Source of the DNA: Blattabacterium cuenoti
Lineage (GTDB): Bacteria > Bacteroidota > Bacteroidia > Flavobacteriales > Blattabacteriaceae
Assembly: GCF_014251655.1 (NCBI RefSeq)
Contig: NZ_CP059225.1
Span: 542,028-606,027, forward strand
DNA: 64,000 nt
Direction of reading: 5' to 3'
Shown: in pieces, positions 30,306 to 39,613 of the stretch
Layout of the letters: each line of letters starts with the position of its first letter
Numbering within the stretch: position 1 is the stretch's first letter
The notes under the pieces: generated by a model
Told to the model about the DNA's origin: nothing
Seen by the model: only the letters and a program-made list of their open reading frames with translations
Database searches by the model: none
Made by a program: the position numbers and the translations under genes

Positions 30306-31511
30306 TTATACAACATTTATTCTTCTACTACTAGTATTAGAATGTAATATTTTTTTGTTATTATTAGCTTTTTTTAATATCGTTTTTAATTCTTTATCAG
30401 TAATTTCTTTCTTTTTATCTGCATATTTTAAAAAAATAGAATAAACCAAATCTAAAAATTTCTTACTCAAAGAATGACCTAATCGTTCATAACGATAAGC
30501 TAATGCTGCTCTTCCACTTCTAGCTGTTAGAATAATGGAAGATTGATTTATTCCAACATCTTCCGGATTAATACTTTCATAAGTCTCCCTTTTTTTTATA
30601 ATACCATCTTGATGTATTCCAGATGAATGAGAAAAAGCATTCAATCCTACAATAGCTTTATTAGATTGAACTTTCATTCCTGTACATTTGGATACCAAGT
30701 GACTTGTAGAAAAAATTAATTTTGTATTTATATTAGTAAATAAATTCAAATGAGAATTTTGTTTAATGATCATAACAATTTCTTCCAAAGAAGTATTTCC
30801 AGCTCTTTCTCCAATACCGTTTATTGTACATTCAACTTGTTTCGCCCCATTCATAATTCCATATAAAGAATTAGCTGTTGCTAATCCTAAATCATTATGA
30901 CAATGAGTAGATAATGTAACTTTATGAATCCCTTTTACATTTTCTTTTAAAAAACGTATTTTTTCTCCATATTCTTTTGGTAAACAGTATCCTGTTGTAT
31001 CAGGAACATTAATTACCGTGGCTCCATGTTTTATCACATTTTCACAAACTTTCGCAAGAAATTCATTTTCTGTACGTCCTGCATCTTCTGCATAAAATTC
31101 TACATCTTCTACAAATTTTTTAGCATATTTAACTGCACATATAGCTTTTTCTATAATTTTTTCTGGAGTACTATTAAATTTATATCGAATATGATAAGAA
31201 GATGTTCCTATTCCCGTATGAATTCTAGGTCTATTAGCATATTTTAGAGCTTCTCCTGCTATTTCTATATCTTTTTCTACAGCCCTAGATAATGCACAAA
31301 CTACAGTTTGTAAAACAGATTTACAAATATTTTGAACAGATTGATAATCTCCTGGACTTGAAGTAGGAAACCCTGCTTCAATTACATCTACTCCCAAAGA
31401 TTCTAATTGTTTAGCTATTTTTACTTTTTCTTTAGTATTTAATTTACATCCTGGAACTTGCTCTCCATCTCGTAAAGTTGTATCAAAAATTTGAATTTTT
31501 TTCTTTTTCAT
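30306..31511 (-). CDS. leuA: 2-isopropylmalate synthase
   Basis: This is the first committed step of leucine synthesis, condensing acetyl-CoA with 2-ketoisovalerate. The DRE-TIM motif [11 protein letters not shown] is at residues 12-22, with [15 protein letters not shown] supplying metal-binding His and NGIGERAGN after it. At 401 residues it is shorter than the usual 500 or more, so the C-terminal LeuA regulatory domain that binds leucine is missing or very reduced. The enzyme may therefore not be feedback-inhibited, which would suit a symbiont overproducing leucine, though short forms occur in other Bacteroidetes. It is first gene of leuACDB. Confidence 0.93.
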   Translation of the reverse strand: MKKKKIQIFDTTLRDGEQVPGCKLNTKEKVKIAKQLESLGVDVIEAGFPTSSPGDYQSVQNICKSVLQTVVCALSRAVEKDIEIAGEALKYANRPRIHTGIGTSSYHIRYKFNSTPEKIIEKAICAVKYAKKFVEDVEFYAEDAGRTENEFLAKVCENVIKHGATVINVPDTTGYCLPKEYGEKIRFLKENVKGIHKVTLSTHCHNDLGLATANSLYGIMNGAKQVECTINGIGERAGNTSLEEIVMIIKQNSHLNLFTNINTKLIFSTSHLVSKCTGMKVQSNKAIVGLNAFSHSSGIHQDGIIKKRETYESINPEDVGINQSSIILTARSGRAALAYRYERLGHSLSKKFLDLVYSIFLKYADKKKEITDKELKTILKKANNNKKILHSNTSSRRINVV

Positions 31512-31534
31512 ATTCTTAGATCGTTTGATAATTT

Positions 31535-31542
31535 CAAAACTA
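31535..31542 (-). promoter_or_regulatory. Candidate -7 element for the leu operon
   Basis: Read on the minus strand this is TAGTTTTG, fitting TAnnTTTG, 24 nt before the leuA ATG. There is no visible leader peptide with Leu codons and no recognisable T-box. No -33 box is clear. Confidence 0.4.
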
Positions 31543-31572
31543 TTTTTTCCAAAAAGAAAATAGAAATAAATT

Positions 31573-31589
31573 ATTGTAATAGTTACAAT
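31573..31589. repeat. Perfect inverted repeat in the leuA/517-aa protein spacer
   Basis: ATTGTAA, a TAG loop, then TTACAAT gives a 7-bp perfect dyad. It lies about 30 bp upstream of the candidate leuA -7 element and about 65 bp upstream of the rightward gene. It could be an operator or a small hairpin; chance is possible in AT-rich DNA. Confidence 0.4.
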
Positions 31590-31601
31590 ATCTAATTATA
31601 A
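31583..31601 (+). repeat. Direct repeat copy 1 (duplicate of a start region)
   Basis: This 19-bp block differs from 31650-31668 at a single base: ATA here where the other copy has ATG, the start codon of the 517-residue protein. The two copies are 67 bp apart. Confidence 0.6.
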
Positions 31602-31649
31602 AAATTATTTTATATTTTTCTATTTTTCAAACAAAATATCATTATATAA

Positions 31650-31668
31650 TTACAATGTCTAATTATAA
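31650..31668 (+). repeat. Direct repeat copy 2, spanning the start codon at 31655
   Basis: This block matches 31583-31601 in 18 of 19 bases and covers the ATG and first codons of the 517-residue protein. It suggests a short local duplication of the translation start region. Confidence 0.6.
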
Positions 31669-33208
31669 TAATAAATCAGATCACCTTTTTTTATTAATTC
31701 AAACTTTATCAAGTTCCGAGAAAAGAAATTTTAAACTTTATACTCAACGAATAAAAAGAAATAAATGCTCTAAGTTTATGAACCTTTTTGAAATAATGAG
31801 CAAAATGAATCATTATAACGAAAAAAAAATATTAAAAAAAACTACCATAAGTAAAATACAGTTATCCAATATGAAGGCTCATTTATATAAACAAATATTG
31901 ATTAGTCTTAAATTTTTACATACTGAAAAAAATTATGATCTACAAATACGTGAATATTTAGATTTTTCTAAAATTTTATATAATAAAGGTTTATATATTC
32001 AAAGCTTGAAATTTTTAGGAAAAGCAAAAGTTATTGCTAGATATTATGAGTGTAATACTATTCTTTTAGAATTAGTTGAATTTGAAAAAATGATAGAATC
32101 TCAACATATAACCAGAAGTCTTTATTCTAGATCTGGAGAATTATCTGCAGAATCTAAAGAATTGATTGAAAAAATTAAATGTAATAATGCCTTATCTAGT
32201 CTTTCCTTAGAATTATATGGATTATATTTAAAAGTGGGATATGTAAGAAATGAAAAAGATAAAATATTTATAGAAACATATTTTCGTACAAATATTACAA
32301 AATTCGATATTGATAAACTTAGTTTTTATGAAAAATTGTTTCTATATCAAGCTCAAGTATGGTATCATTATATTAGGCAAGATTTTGTAATGTGCTATAG
32401 ATCATCTTATAAATGGGTTGAATTATTTCAAAATTATACAATAGCAAAAAAAATAGCACCTGTAAGTTATTTAAAAGGATATCATTATTTATTAGATACC
32501 TTATTTTACTTAAATCATTATTCAAAGTTTGTTAATGTATTTCAACAATTTGAAAAAGAAGTTAAAAATGGAGAAATACTGATCAATGGAAATACTAGAA
32601 TATTAATTTTTATGTATACATATACAAATCGTATAAACAAGCATTATATGGAAGGAAGTTTTTCGGAAGGAGTAAAAAAAGTAATTCCATCATTATTTAT
32701 TGATTTTGAAAAAATTTATACTCATTTAGATTCTCATTATATAATGATACTCTATTACAAAATAGCCTGTTTATACTTTGGAAGTGGGGATAACTCTAAT
32801 ACTATTTTTTATTTATCCAAAATTATGGAAAATAAAAAAAAAAATTTACGACAAGATTTACAATGTTTTGCTAGACTTTTACATTTAATCGCTTGTTATG
32901 AAAGTGGATTAGATGAAAATATGGATCAAAAAATTCAATCAACATATAGATTTTTTATCCAAATGGATGATTGGTATGTTGTACAAAAAAAAATTATTCA
33001 TTTTTTCAAAAAACTTGGAAATGTATATCCTCATCAAATAAAAAATCAATTTAAAAAATTAAGAGATAAATTAATTAAATATTATGATCATCCTTATGAA
33101 AAAAGAACTTTTCTATATTTAGATATTATTTCTTGGCTTAATTCTAAAATTCAAAATAAATCTGTAGAAGCAGTTATAAAAGAAAAATTTATAAAAACTA
33201 ATTTATAA
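31655..33208 (+). CDS. Conserved-looking helical protein of unknown function (517 aa)
   Basis: I do not recognise a named domain. It is a long intact frame with no signal peptide or membrane segment, basic at the N-terminus (SSSEKRNFKLYTQRIKR near residues 18-34), with repeated amphipathic helices of about 35 residues that look like TPR-type repeats across residues 80-450. The N-terminal pattern resembles a flavobacterial family of uncharacterised proteins I recall only by pattern. TPR-like solenoids bind proteins or peptides, so a scaffold or regulator is possible. It is monocistronic, divergent from leuA, and overlaps the convergent membrane gene by 6 nt. Its length and intactness in a compact genome argue that it is functional. 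Confidence 0.75.
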   Translation: MSNYNNKSDHLFLLIQTLSSSEKRNFKLYTQRIKRNKCSKFMNLFEIMSKMNHYNEKKILKKTTISKIQLSNMKAHLYKQILISLKFLHTEKNYDLQIREYLDFSKILYNKGLYIQSLKFLGKAKVIARYYECNTILLELVEFEKMIESQHITRSLYSRSGELSAESKELIEKIKCNNALSSLSLELYGLYLKVGYVRNEKDKIFIETYFRTNITKFDIDKLSFYEKLFLYQAQVWYHYIRQDFVMCYRSSYKWVELFQNYTIAKKIAPVSYLKGYHYLLDTLFYLNHYSKFVNVFQQFEKEVKNGEILINGNTRILIFMYTYTNRINKHYMEGSFSEGVKKVIPSLFIDFEKIYTHLDSHYIMILYYKIACLYFGSGDNSNTIFYLSKIMENKKKNLRQDLQCFARLLHLIACYESGLDENMDQKIQSTYRFFIQMDDWYVVQKKIIHFFKKLGNVYPHQIKNQFKKLRDKLIKYYDHPYEKRTFLYLDIISWLNSKIQNKSVEAVIKEKFIKTNL

Positions 33209-33568
33209 TAAAAACATAATTCTAAAAAATAGAATCATTAAATATGAGAAAACAAAATTTATAAAAAATCTTAATAAAGATAAATTATAGAAATGTTGAT
33301 TAGATTCAATTATTAAATAAAGAAAAATGAAGATGCTAAAAAATAACTTGATGATAATCAATATTATATATCTAGATATAGCTTTTTTATATTTTTTTTT
33401 TCTTATAAAAGAAGAAAAAAAGAAAAAACAACTACTGATAGGTAATAAGAAAATATATATTTTTAATACATAAAAAAAATCTTTTTCAAAAAAGAAATAC
33501 ACAAAAATTATATGAATTAAACTAAAAAAAAAAGTAAAAATATTATATCCTATAATTTTTTGTATCAT
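33203..33568 (-). CDS. Small four-helix membrane protein, unknown
   Basis: This 121-residue frame has four hydrophobic helices (about residues 5-25, 30-55, 65-90 and 97-120) separated by short basic loops (FIRKKKYKKAISRY between helices 2 and 3), the positive-inside pattern of a real membrane protein. It resembles short multi-helix proteins of flavobacteria annotated with DUF numbers, but I cannot assign one with confidence. It overlaps the 517-residue gene by 6 nt and is divergent from tyrS. It could be a chance AT-rich frame, but the clean helix spacing makes a gene more likely. Confidence 0.6.
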   Translation of the reverse strand: MIQKIIGYNIFTFFFSLIHIIFVYFFFEKDFFYVLKIYIFLLPISSCFFFFSSFIRKKKYKKAISRYIILIIIKLFFSIFIFLYLIIESNQHFYNLSLLRFFINFVFSYLMILFFRIMFLL

Positions 33569-33613
33569 TTATTTTTATTTAAACTTAACTTATTATATAG
33601 CTAAATTTTGTAT

Positions 33614-34888
33614 ATGCAAAATATTATGAAAGAACTCTCATGGAGAGGTTTAATAAAGAATAAAGTAACTGGAATAGAAAATCTATTAAAAAACCCAACT
33701 ACTATATACGTTGGGTTTGATCCAACATCGGATTCTCTTCATTTAGGAAACTTACTTCCTATTATCGTATCGATTCATTTTCATAAAATGGGACATAAAT
33801 CCTTAATTTTAATTGGTGGAGCAACCGGTTTTATAGGAGATCCTTCTGGAAAAAATGAGAGTAGAATTTTTATAAAAAAAAAAATACTACAGAAAAATAC
33901 GACTTCTATAAAAAATCAAATATACAATCTTTTAAAAATTTATTCAGGAAAAATAGAATTATTCAATAATTTTGATTGGATTCAAAATTTTTCTTTTTTA
34001 GAATTTATTCGTGAAGTAGGAAAATATTTTACTGTAAATTATATGATCTCTAAAGATTCTGTAAAAAAAAGAATTAACGATAAAAAAAACGGAATATCCT
34101 TTATGGAATTTTCCTATTCCCTGATCCAAGGATATGATTTCTTTTATATGAATCAAATAAAAAATTGTCAATTACAAATTGGAGGATCTGATCAATGGGG
34201 AAATATCATCACAGGGATAGAATTAATAAAAAAGAAAACAGGTAAAAAAGTATATGGAATAACTTTTCCTTTAATAACAAAATCTAATGGATCCAAATTT
34301 GGAAAAAGTGAAACAGGAGAAAACATATGGTTAGATAAAAATAAAACATCTCCATATAAATTTTATCAATTTTGGATGAATGTTTCCGATACGGAAATAG
34401 AAAAATATATAAAAATATATACTTTTTTATCTCAAGAAAAGATTAATAAGTTGATTTTACAACATAAAGTAAATCCAAGTCAAAGACTTTTACAAAAAAA
34501 ATTAGCTTATGAAATTACTAAATGGGTTCATGGAGATCATATTTCTAAAGAAATAAAAAAAATTACACATTTATTATTCGAAAAAAAAAATGAACCTATC
34601 CAATTATTAGATGAGAAGACTTTTGAAGTGATCTATGATCATATACCTCATATGTCTTTTTCTCGAGAAAAATTTGAAAAAGGAATTTTTTTATTAGATC
34701 TTCTAAAAAAAAGTGGTTTTTTTTCTTCTAAAAGTGAAGCAACCCGTGCTTTAAAAGCCAATTCTATTTCTTTTAATAAAATTATCGTAAAAGAAAATAT
34801 AGAAATCAAAAAAGAAAATGTGATAAAAAATAAGTTTATTCTATTCCAATTTGGAAAAAAAGAATTTTTTATGATAAAAATTATTTAA
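33614..34888 (+). CDS. tyrS: Tyrosyl-tRNA synthetase
   Basis: This is a class I synthetase charging tRNA-Tyr. HIGH-like PTSDSLHLGNL lies near residue 37, the GGSDQWGNI tyrosine-binding block follows, and the KMSKS equivalent is KFGKS. A C-terminal S4 domain is seen (SGFFSSKSEATRALK). Possible starts are TTG 33608, ATG 33614 and ATG 33626; I use 33614, though the third also gives a family-like N-terminus (MKELSWRGL). The stop overlaps convergent era by 4 nt. Confidence 0.96.
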   Translation: MQNIMKELSWRGLIKNKVTGIENLLKNPTTIYVGFDPTSDSLHLGNLLPIIVSIHFHKMGHKSLILIGGATGFIGDPSGKNESRIFIKKKILQKNTTSIKNQIYNLLKIYSGKIELFNNFDWIQNFSFLEFIREVGKYFTVNYMISKDSVKKRINDKKNGISFMEFSYSLIQGYDFFYMNQIKNCQLQIGGSDQWGNIITGIELIKKKTGKKVYGITFPLITKSNGSKFGKSETGENIWLDKNKTSPYKFYQFWMNVSDTEIEKYIKIYTFLSQEKINKLILQHKVNPSQRLLQKKLAYEITKWVHGDHISKEIKKITHLLFEKKNEPIQLLDEKTFEVIYDHIPHMSFSREKFEKGIFLLDLLKKSGFFSSKSEATRALKANSISFNKIIVKENIEIKKENVIKNKFILFQFGKKEFFMIKII

Positions 34889-35763
34889 TATCCAAAATGT
34901 TTCAATTTCTTGAAATCGTATCTCCAATTAAAACAAATTTTCACATGAAATTTAAGTTTTATTTTTTTTCTGAAAAAAGATTCCATACTCTTTACAGAAA
35001 AGAACTTCAATTTTTTAATAGTCAATCCTTTTTTTCCAATTAAAATTCCTTTTTGAGAATTCTTTTCTACATATATAGAAGAAAATATATATATAAAAGT
35101 TTTTTGTTCTTTAAATAATTCAGTTTGTATTTCTACGGAATATGGAATTTCTTGTTTATAAATAAAAAATATTTTTTCTCTAATAATTTCATTTACAAAA
35201 AAACGTTCTGATTTGTTACTTAAAAATTCTTTGGGATAATAAGGAGGATGTTCAGATAATAAAGTTATAATTTTGTGCATTAATAAATCTATATTTATTT
35301 TTTTTAATGCAGATATTGGTAATATTTCTGAATGAGGAAATAATTTATGCCAATAATTAATTGTATCATATAATAAATCTTCTTCTTTTTTGATTGATAT
35401 TTTATCAATTTTATTGATTAATATAATCATGGGTATATTATTATTAATATTATCAAACATAGAAAAGTATTCTAATTTTCCGATTTCTGTTGTAAACAGA
35501 ATAATATCAGCATCCTGTAATGATTTTCTAACATACTGCATCATAATTTTCTGCATCGGATAATAAGGATGAATTATTCCTGGAGTATCAGAAAAAATAA
35601 TTTGAAAATTAGATCGATTAACAATTCCAAATATTCTGTGACGAGTTGTTTGTGGTTTGTTTGTTATAATAGAAAGTTTTTTTTCCACAATAGAATTCAT
35701 TAAGGTAGATTTTCCTACATTAGGAAGTCCTATAATATTAACAAAACCAGACTTATGAAGCAT
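34885..35763 (-). CDS. era: GTPase Era
   Basis: This GTPase and KH-domain protein binds the 3' end of 16S rRNA and is needed for 30S assembly. G1 is GLPNVGKSTL near residues 12-21, G3 is DTPG, G4 is NKID, and the KH domain has GKKG. I choose the start at 35763 ([10 protein letters not shown]), matching relatives. A longer in-frame start at 35838 would extend 25 residues and run deep into clpB. Even so it overlaps the end of clpB by 11 nt. Confidence 0.95.
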   Translation of the reverse strand: MLHKSGFVNIIGLPNVGKSTLMNSIVEKKLSIITNKPQTTRHRIFGIVNRSNFQIIFSDTPGIIHPYYPMQKIMMQYVRKSLQDADIILFTTEIGKLEYFSMFDNINNNIPMIILINKIDKISIKKEEDLLYDTINYWHKLFPHSEILPISALKKINIDLLMHKIITLLSEHPPYYPKEFLSNKSERFFVNEIIREKIFFIYKQEIPYSVEIQTELFKEQKTFIYIFSSIYVEKNSQKGILIGKKGLTIKKLKFFSVKSMESFFRKKIKLKFHVKICFNWRYDFKKLKHFGY

Positions 35764-38398
35764 TATTTGATGGAATATTAACATGTTCCAATGTATTCGA
35801 TTTACGAAATACAATTCCTTTTTCTTTGAAAAAATCAATTAAAACATTATGATTTTTCTGTATTTTTCCTATCAATATTTCTTTGGAAAGATTATTTAAT
35901 ATATCATGTTGAATCACTCTTTTTAAAGGTCTAGCTCCAAAATGAGGATCATATCCTTTTTCTGATAAATATTCTATAGCTTCATGAGTATATTTTATAC
36001 AAATGTTTTTTTTATTTAATAATAATTCTCCTAATTTTTTCATTTGTAATTTTACAATATTTCTAATTTCTTTTCTAGAAAGAGGCTTAAATAAAATAAT
36101 TTCATCAATACGATTAATGAATTCAGGTTTTACAATATCTTTTAATAAATCTATTAAAACTTTTTTTGTAGTTTCCATTTTATTGGAAGATATTTCTTGG
36201 TATAAATGATCCTGAATAATGTCCGATCCAATATTAGAAGTCATAATAATAATAGTATTCGTAAAATTCACTGTTCTACCTTTATTATCTGTTAATCTTC
36301 CATCATCTAAAACTTGTAATAGTATATTAAATATATCTGAATGAGCTTTTTCTATTTCATCTAATAAAATAACACTATAAGGACGTCTACGTATAGATTC
36401 TGTCAATTGACCACTTTCATCATATCCTATGTATCCAGGAGGAGCTCCTATAAGTCTACTAATAGAATGTCGTTCTTGATATTCACTCATATCTATACGA
36501 ACCATATTATTTTCATCATCAAATAAATATTCCGCTAATGTTTTAGCAAGTTCGGTTTTTCCTACTCCTGTACTTCCCATAAAAAGGAAAGATCCTATAG
36601 GTCTTTTCTCATCTTGTAATCCAGCTCTGGAACGACGTATTGCATTTGCTACAGATTGAATAGCATCATTTTGTCCAATTACTCTTCTATGTAATTCTTG
36701 TTCTAAAAATAAGAGTTTTTCTTTTTCACTTTTCAACATTTTAGTAACAGGAATTCCAGTCCATTTAGATACTATTTGAGCTATATCTTCTCTAGAAACT
36801 TCCTCTTGAATCATTTTATTCCCTTTATATTCTTGTTTTTTTAATTCGTTTTCGAATTCTTTTACTTTATTTTCTTCTTCTTTTATTTTTCCATATCTTA
36901 ATTCTGCTACTTTACCATAATCTCCTAATCTTTCTGCTTGTTCTGATTCAAACTTAAAATTTTCTATTTTATCTTTAGATTTTTGAATCCCTTCTACTAA
37001 ATCTTTTTCGCTTTGCCATTGTATTTGTAATTGCATTTTTTTCTCATTTAATTTAGATAATTCTTTTTTTAAAGGAATCAATTGTTTTTCGTCATTTTCT
37101 CTTTTCAAAGCTTCTATCTGTATTTCCATATGCATTATTCTTCTATGTAGAACATCTAATTCTTCTGGCTTAGAGTTCATTTCCATTCTAAGTTTTGAAG
37201 CCGATTCATCTATAAGATCAATTGCTTTGTCTGGTAAAAAACGTTCATTAATATAACGTTTAGATAATTCTACAGCAGCTATAATAGATTCATCTTTGAT
37301 TCTAACTTTATGATGACTTTCATATTTTTCTTTAATTCCACGTAATATAGATATAGCATCCGTAAAAGATGGTTCATCAACAAATACCTGTTGAAATCTT
37401 CTTTCTAAAGCTTTATCTACCCTAAAATATTTTTGGTACTCATTTAAAGTTGTCGCTCCTATAGCTCTAAGTTCTCCTCTTGCTAATGCTGGTTTTAAAA
37501 TATTTGCGGCATCCATAGCCCCTTCTCCACCTCCAGCTCCAACTAAGGTATGGATTTCATCAATAAATAAAATAATTTCTCCATTTGAAGATAATACCTC
37601 CTTTACTACAGACTTAAGACGTTCTTCAAATTCTCCTTTGTATTTAGCTCCTGCAATTAAAGCAGCCATGTCTAAAGAAAAAACTTGTTTATTCTTTAAA
37701 TTTTCTGGAATATCTCCACTAATAATTCGATGAGCTAATCCTTCAGCTATAGCTGTTTTTCCTACTCCAGGTTCTCCAATCAAAATTGGATTATTTTTTG
37801 TTCTTCTAGATAAAATTTGTAAAACTCTACGTATTTCTTCATCACGTCCAATAACAGGATCTAATTTTCCTTTATAAGCCCATTCATTAAGATTTTTTGC
37901 ATATTTTTCTAAGGAATTATATGTATTTTCTGCCATAGGAGAAATTACATTTCCACTTTTTTTTCTAATAATTTCAATTACTTTTTTTATTCCATTTTCC
38001 GTAATTTTTTGATCAATTAACAATTGTGAAGTTTTATCATTACTCATAAAAATTCCATAAAAAATATGTTCTATAGAAATAAATTCATCTTTTAATGTTT
38101 TAGCATAATCTTCTGCTAGAATTAACATTTTTCTAACATGAGAACTAAAATGTTGTGATAGAGAAGAATCACTAAGTATTTTTGGATAAGAATAAATAAG
38201 ACGATCTAATTCAATTATTAATAATTTAGGATTAACTTTTAATTGTTTTAAAACAAAAGGTATTATATTTTCTTCGATGTCTAACATTGATTTCAAAATA
38301 TGAGCGTTTTCAATAGATTGTTGATTGTTTTTTAACGCAATATCTTGTGATTTTTGTATGACTTCTTGTGATTTTATTGTAAACTTATTAAAATTCAT
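35753..38398 (-). CDS. clpB: ClpB disaggregase
   Basis: This Hsp100 chaperone rescues aggregated proteins with DnaK. The 881-residue chain has the N-terminal repeat domain (1-150), the first AAA+ module ([15 protein letters not shown]), the coiled-coil middle domain (about 410-530, rich in Lys and Glu) and the second AAA+ module ([18 protein letters not shown]), ending with the C-terminal small domain. The middle domain distinguishes it from ClpA and ClpC. Retention is typical of endosymbionts, where protein folding load is high. It is divergent from prfB, 91 bp apart. Confidence 0.97.
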   Translation of the reverse strand: MNFNKFTIKSQEVIQKSQDIALKNNQQSIENAHILKSMLDIEENIIPFVLKQLKVNPKLLIIELDRLIYSYPKILSDSSLSQHFSSHVRKMLILAEDYAKTLKDEFISIEHIFYGIFMSNDKTSQLLIDQKITENGIKKVIEIIRKKSGNVISPMAENTYNSLEKYAKNLNEWAYKGKLDPVIGRDEEIRRVLQILSRRTKNNPILIGEPGVGKTAIAEGLAHRIISGDIPENLKNKQVFSLDMAALIAGAKYKGEFEERLKSVVKEVLSSNGEIILFIDEIHTLVGAGGGEGAMDAANILKPALARGELRAIGATTLNEYQKYFRVDKALERRFQQVFVDEPSFTDAISILRGIKEKYESHHKVRIKDESIIAAVELSKRYINERFLPDKAIDLIDESASKLRMEMNSKPEELDVLHRRIMHMEIQIEALKRENDEKQLIPLKKELSKLNEKKMQLQIQWQSEKDLVEGIQKSKDKIENFKFESEQAERLGDYGKVAELRYGKIKEEENKVKEFENELKKQEYKGNKMIQEEVSREDIAQIVSKWTGIPVTKMLKSEKEKLLFLEQELHRRVIGQNDAIQSVANAIRRSRAGLQDEKRPIGSFLFMGSTGVGKTELAKTLAEYLFDDENNMVRIDMSEYQERHSISRLIGAPPGYIGYDESGQLTESIRRRPYSVILLDEIEKAHSDIFNILLQVLDDGRLTDNKGRTVNFTNTIIIMTSNIGSDIIQDHLYQEISSNKMETTKKVLIDLLKDIVKPEFINRIDEIILFKPLSRKEIRNIVKLQMKKLGELLLNKKNICIKYTHEAIEYLSEKGYDPHFGARPLKRVIQHDILNNLSKEILIGKIQKNHNVLIDFFKEKGIVFRKSNTLEHVNIPSNNAS

Positions 38399-38489
38399 AT
38401 TATGAAATGAAATTTTTATTTTCCAATTTATAATAAATAAAAAAGATTACAAGTAGATAATTATTATAGAAAATATTTATTTTAGCGTT

Positions 38490-39568
38490 ATGGTAAAAAA
38501 AGAAGAAATTCAATCTATTTCTGAAAGAATAAAAAAAATTCATGATCTATTAAAAATAGATCATATTCGAGAATGTTTTGACAAAAAGAAAAAAGAAATA
38601 TCAGATCCCCATTTCTGGAAAAAAAAAAATCTAAAAATTTTATAGAACAGATGCATCAAATCAAAACATGCATCCAAGATTTTACAAAACTCAAAAATGC
38701 ATTAGAAGAATTAGAAATAATATACTCTCTTTCTAAGGAAGAAAATTTAGAAAAAGAATTCAAAATACAATTACATAAAACTAAAAATTTAGTTTCAAAT
38801 ATAGAATTAAAAAATCTTTTCTCAGAAAAAGAAGATTCCTTAAATGCTATCTTACAAATTTCTTCTGGAGCAGGAGGAACTGAAAGTTGTGAATGGGCTT
38901 CTATGTTAATGAGAATGTATTTCATGTGGGCTGAAAAAAACAATTTTTCCGTGAAAAAAATTCATTCAGTATATGGTGATATTACTGGAATAAAATCTGT
39001 AACTCTAGAAATAGATGGTATTTATGCTTTTGGATACTTGAAAGGAGAAAATGGAGTACATAGATTAATACGGATATCCCCATTTGACAGTAATTCCAAA
39101 CGTCATACTTCTTTTTCTTCTGTTTATGTTTATCCTATGATAAATTACAATATAAACATAAAGGTAAAAACATCTGATATTCAATGGGAAACTTTTCGTT
39201 CTAGTGGATCTGGAGGACAAAATGTAAATAAAGTAGAAACAGGGGTTCGTTTACGTCATAATCCTACAGGAATTACGATAGAAAATACAGAATCTCGTTC
39301 TCAAATACAAAATAGACAAAAAGCTTTACAACTTTTAAAGTCTAGATTATTTGATCTAGAAATCATGAAAAAAAACAAAGAAAAAGAAAAAATAGAATCC
39401 GGAAAAAAAAAGATAGAATGGGGTTCTCAAATAAGAAATTACATTATGCACCCTTATAAATTAGTAAAAGATTTAAGGACCGGTTATGAGACTACAAAAA
39501 TACAATCTGTAATGGATGGAGAAATAGATATTTTTTTAAAAAAGTTGTTAATTCAAAAAAAAATATAA
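38490..39568 (+). CDS. prfB: Peptide chain release factor 2, frame broken at an A11 tract
   Basis: RF2 ends translation at UGA and UAA. The SPF stop-recognition motif (RISPFDSN) and the catalytic GGQ ([12 protein letters not shown]) are intact. The first 42 or so codons from the ATG at 38490 match the RF2 start (ending DPHFW), but then hit TAG at 38643 after eleven A at 38619-38629. The rest of the protein is one base back; twelve A would give one open frame. The canonical RF2 feedback site (a UGA about codon 25 with +1 shift) is absent: that region is in frame. UGA stops are used in the window (secDF, rluB, speA), so RF2 should be needed. Expression through slippage is likely, or initiation at ATG 38651 for a truncated form. 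Next gene: speA, 45 nt on. Confidence 0.88.
38619..38629 (+). other. A11 homopolymer, putative slippage site in prfB
   Basis: Eleven consecutive A follow codon TGG exactly where the two RF2 frames meet. One added A (or two lost) restores the frame. The zero-frame stop reached after the tract is TAG, a codon read by RF1, not RF2, so this is not the classical RF2 self-control. Confidence 0.7.
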
Positions 39569-39613
39569 ATATTTGTTTGTCAATTTTTCTCTATTTATTT
39601 AGATAATAATTCA

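Noticed and set aside
38490-38660. Canonical RF2 programmed +1 frameshift at UGA
   Set aside because: No UGA is in frame near codon 25. The break comes after A11, the zero-frame stop is TAG, and the shift needed is one base back (or one added A), not +1 in the reading.
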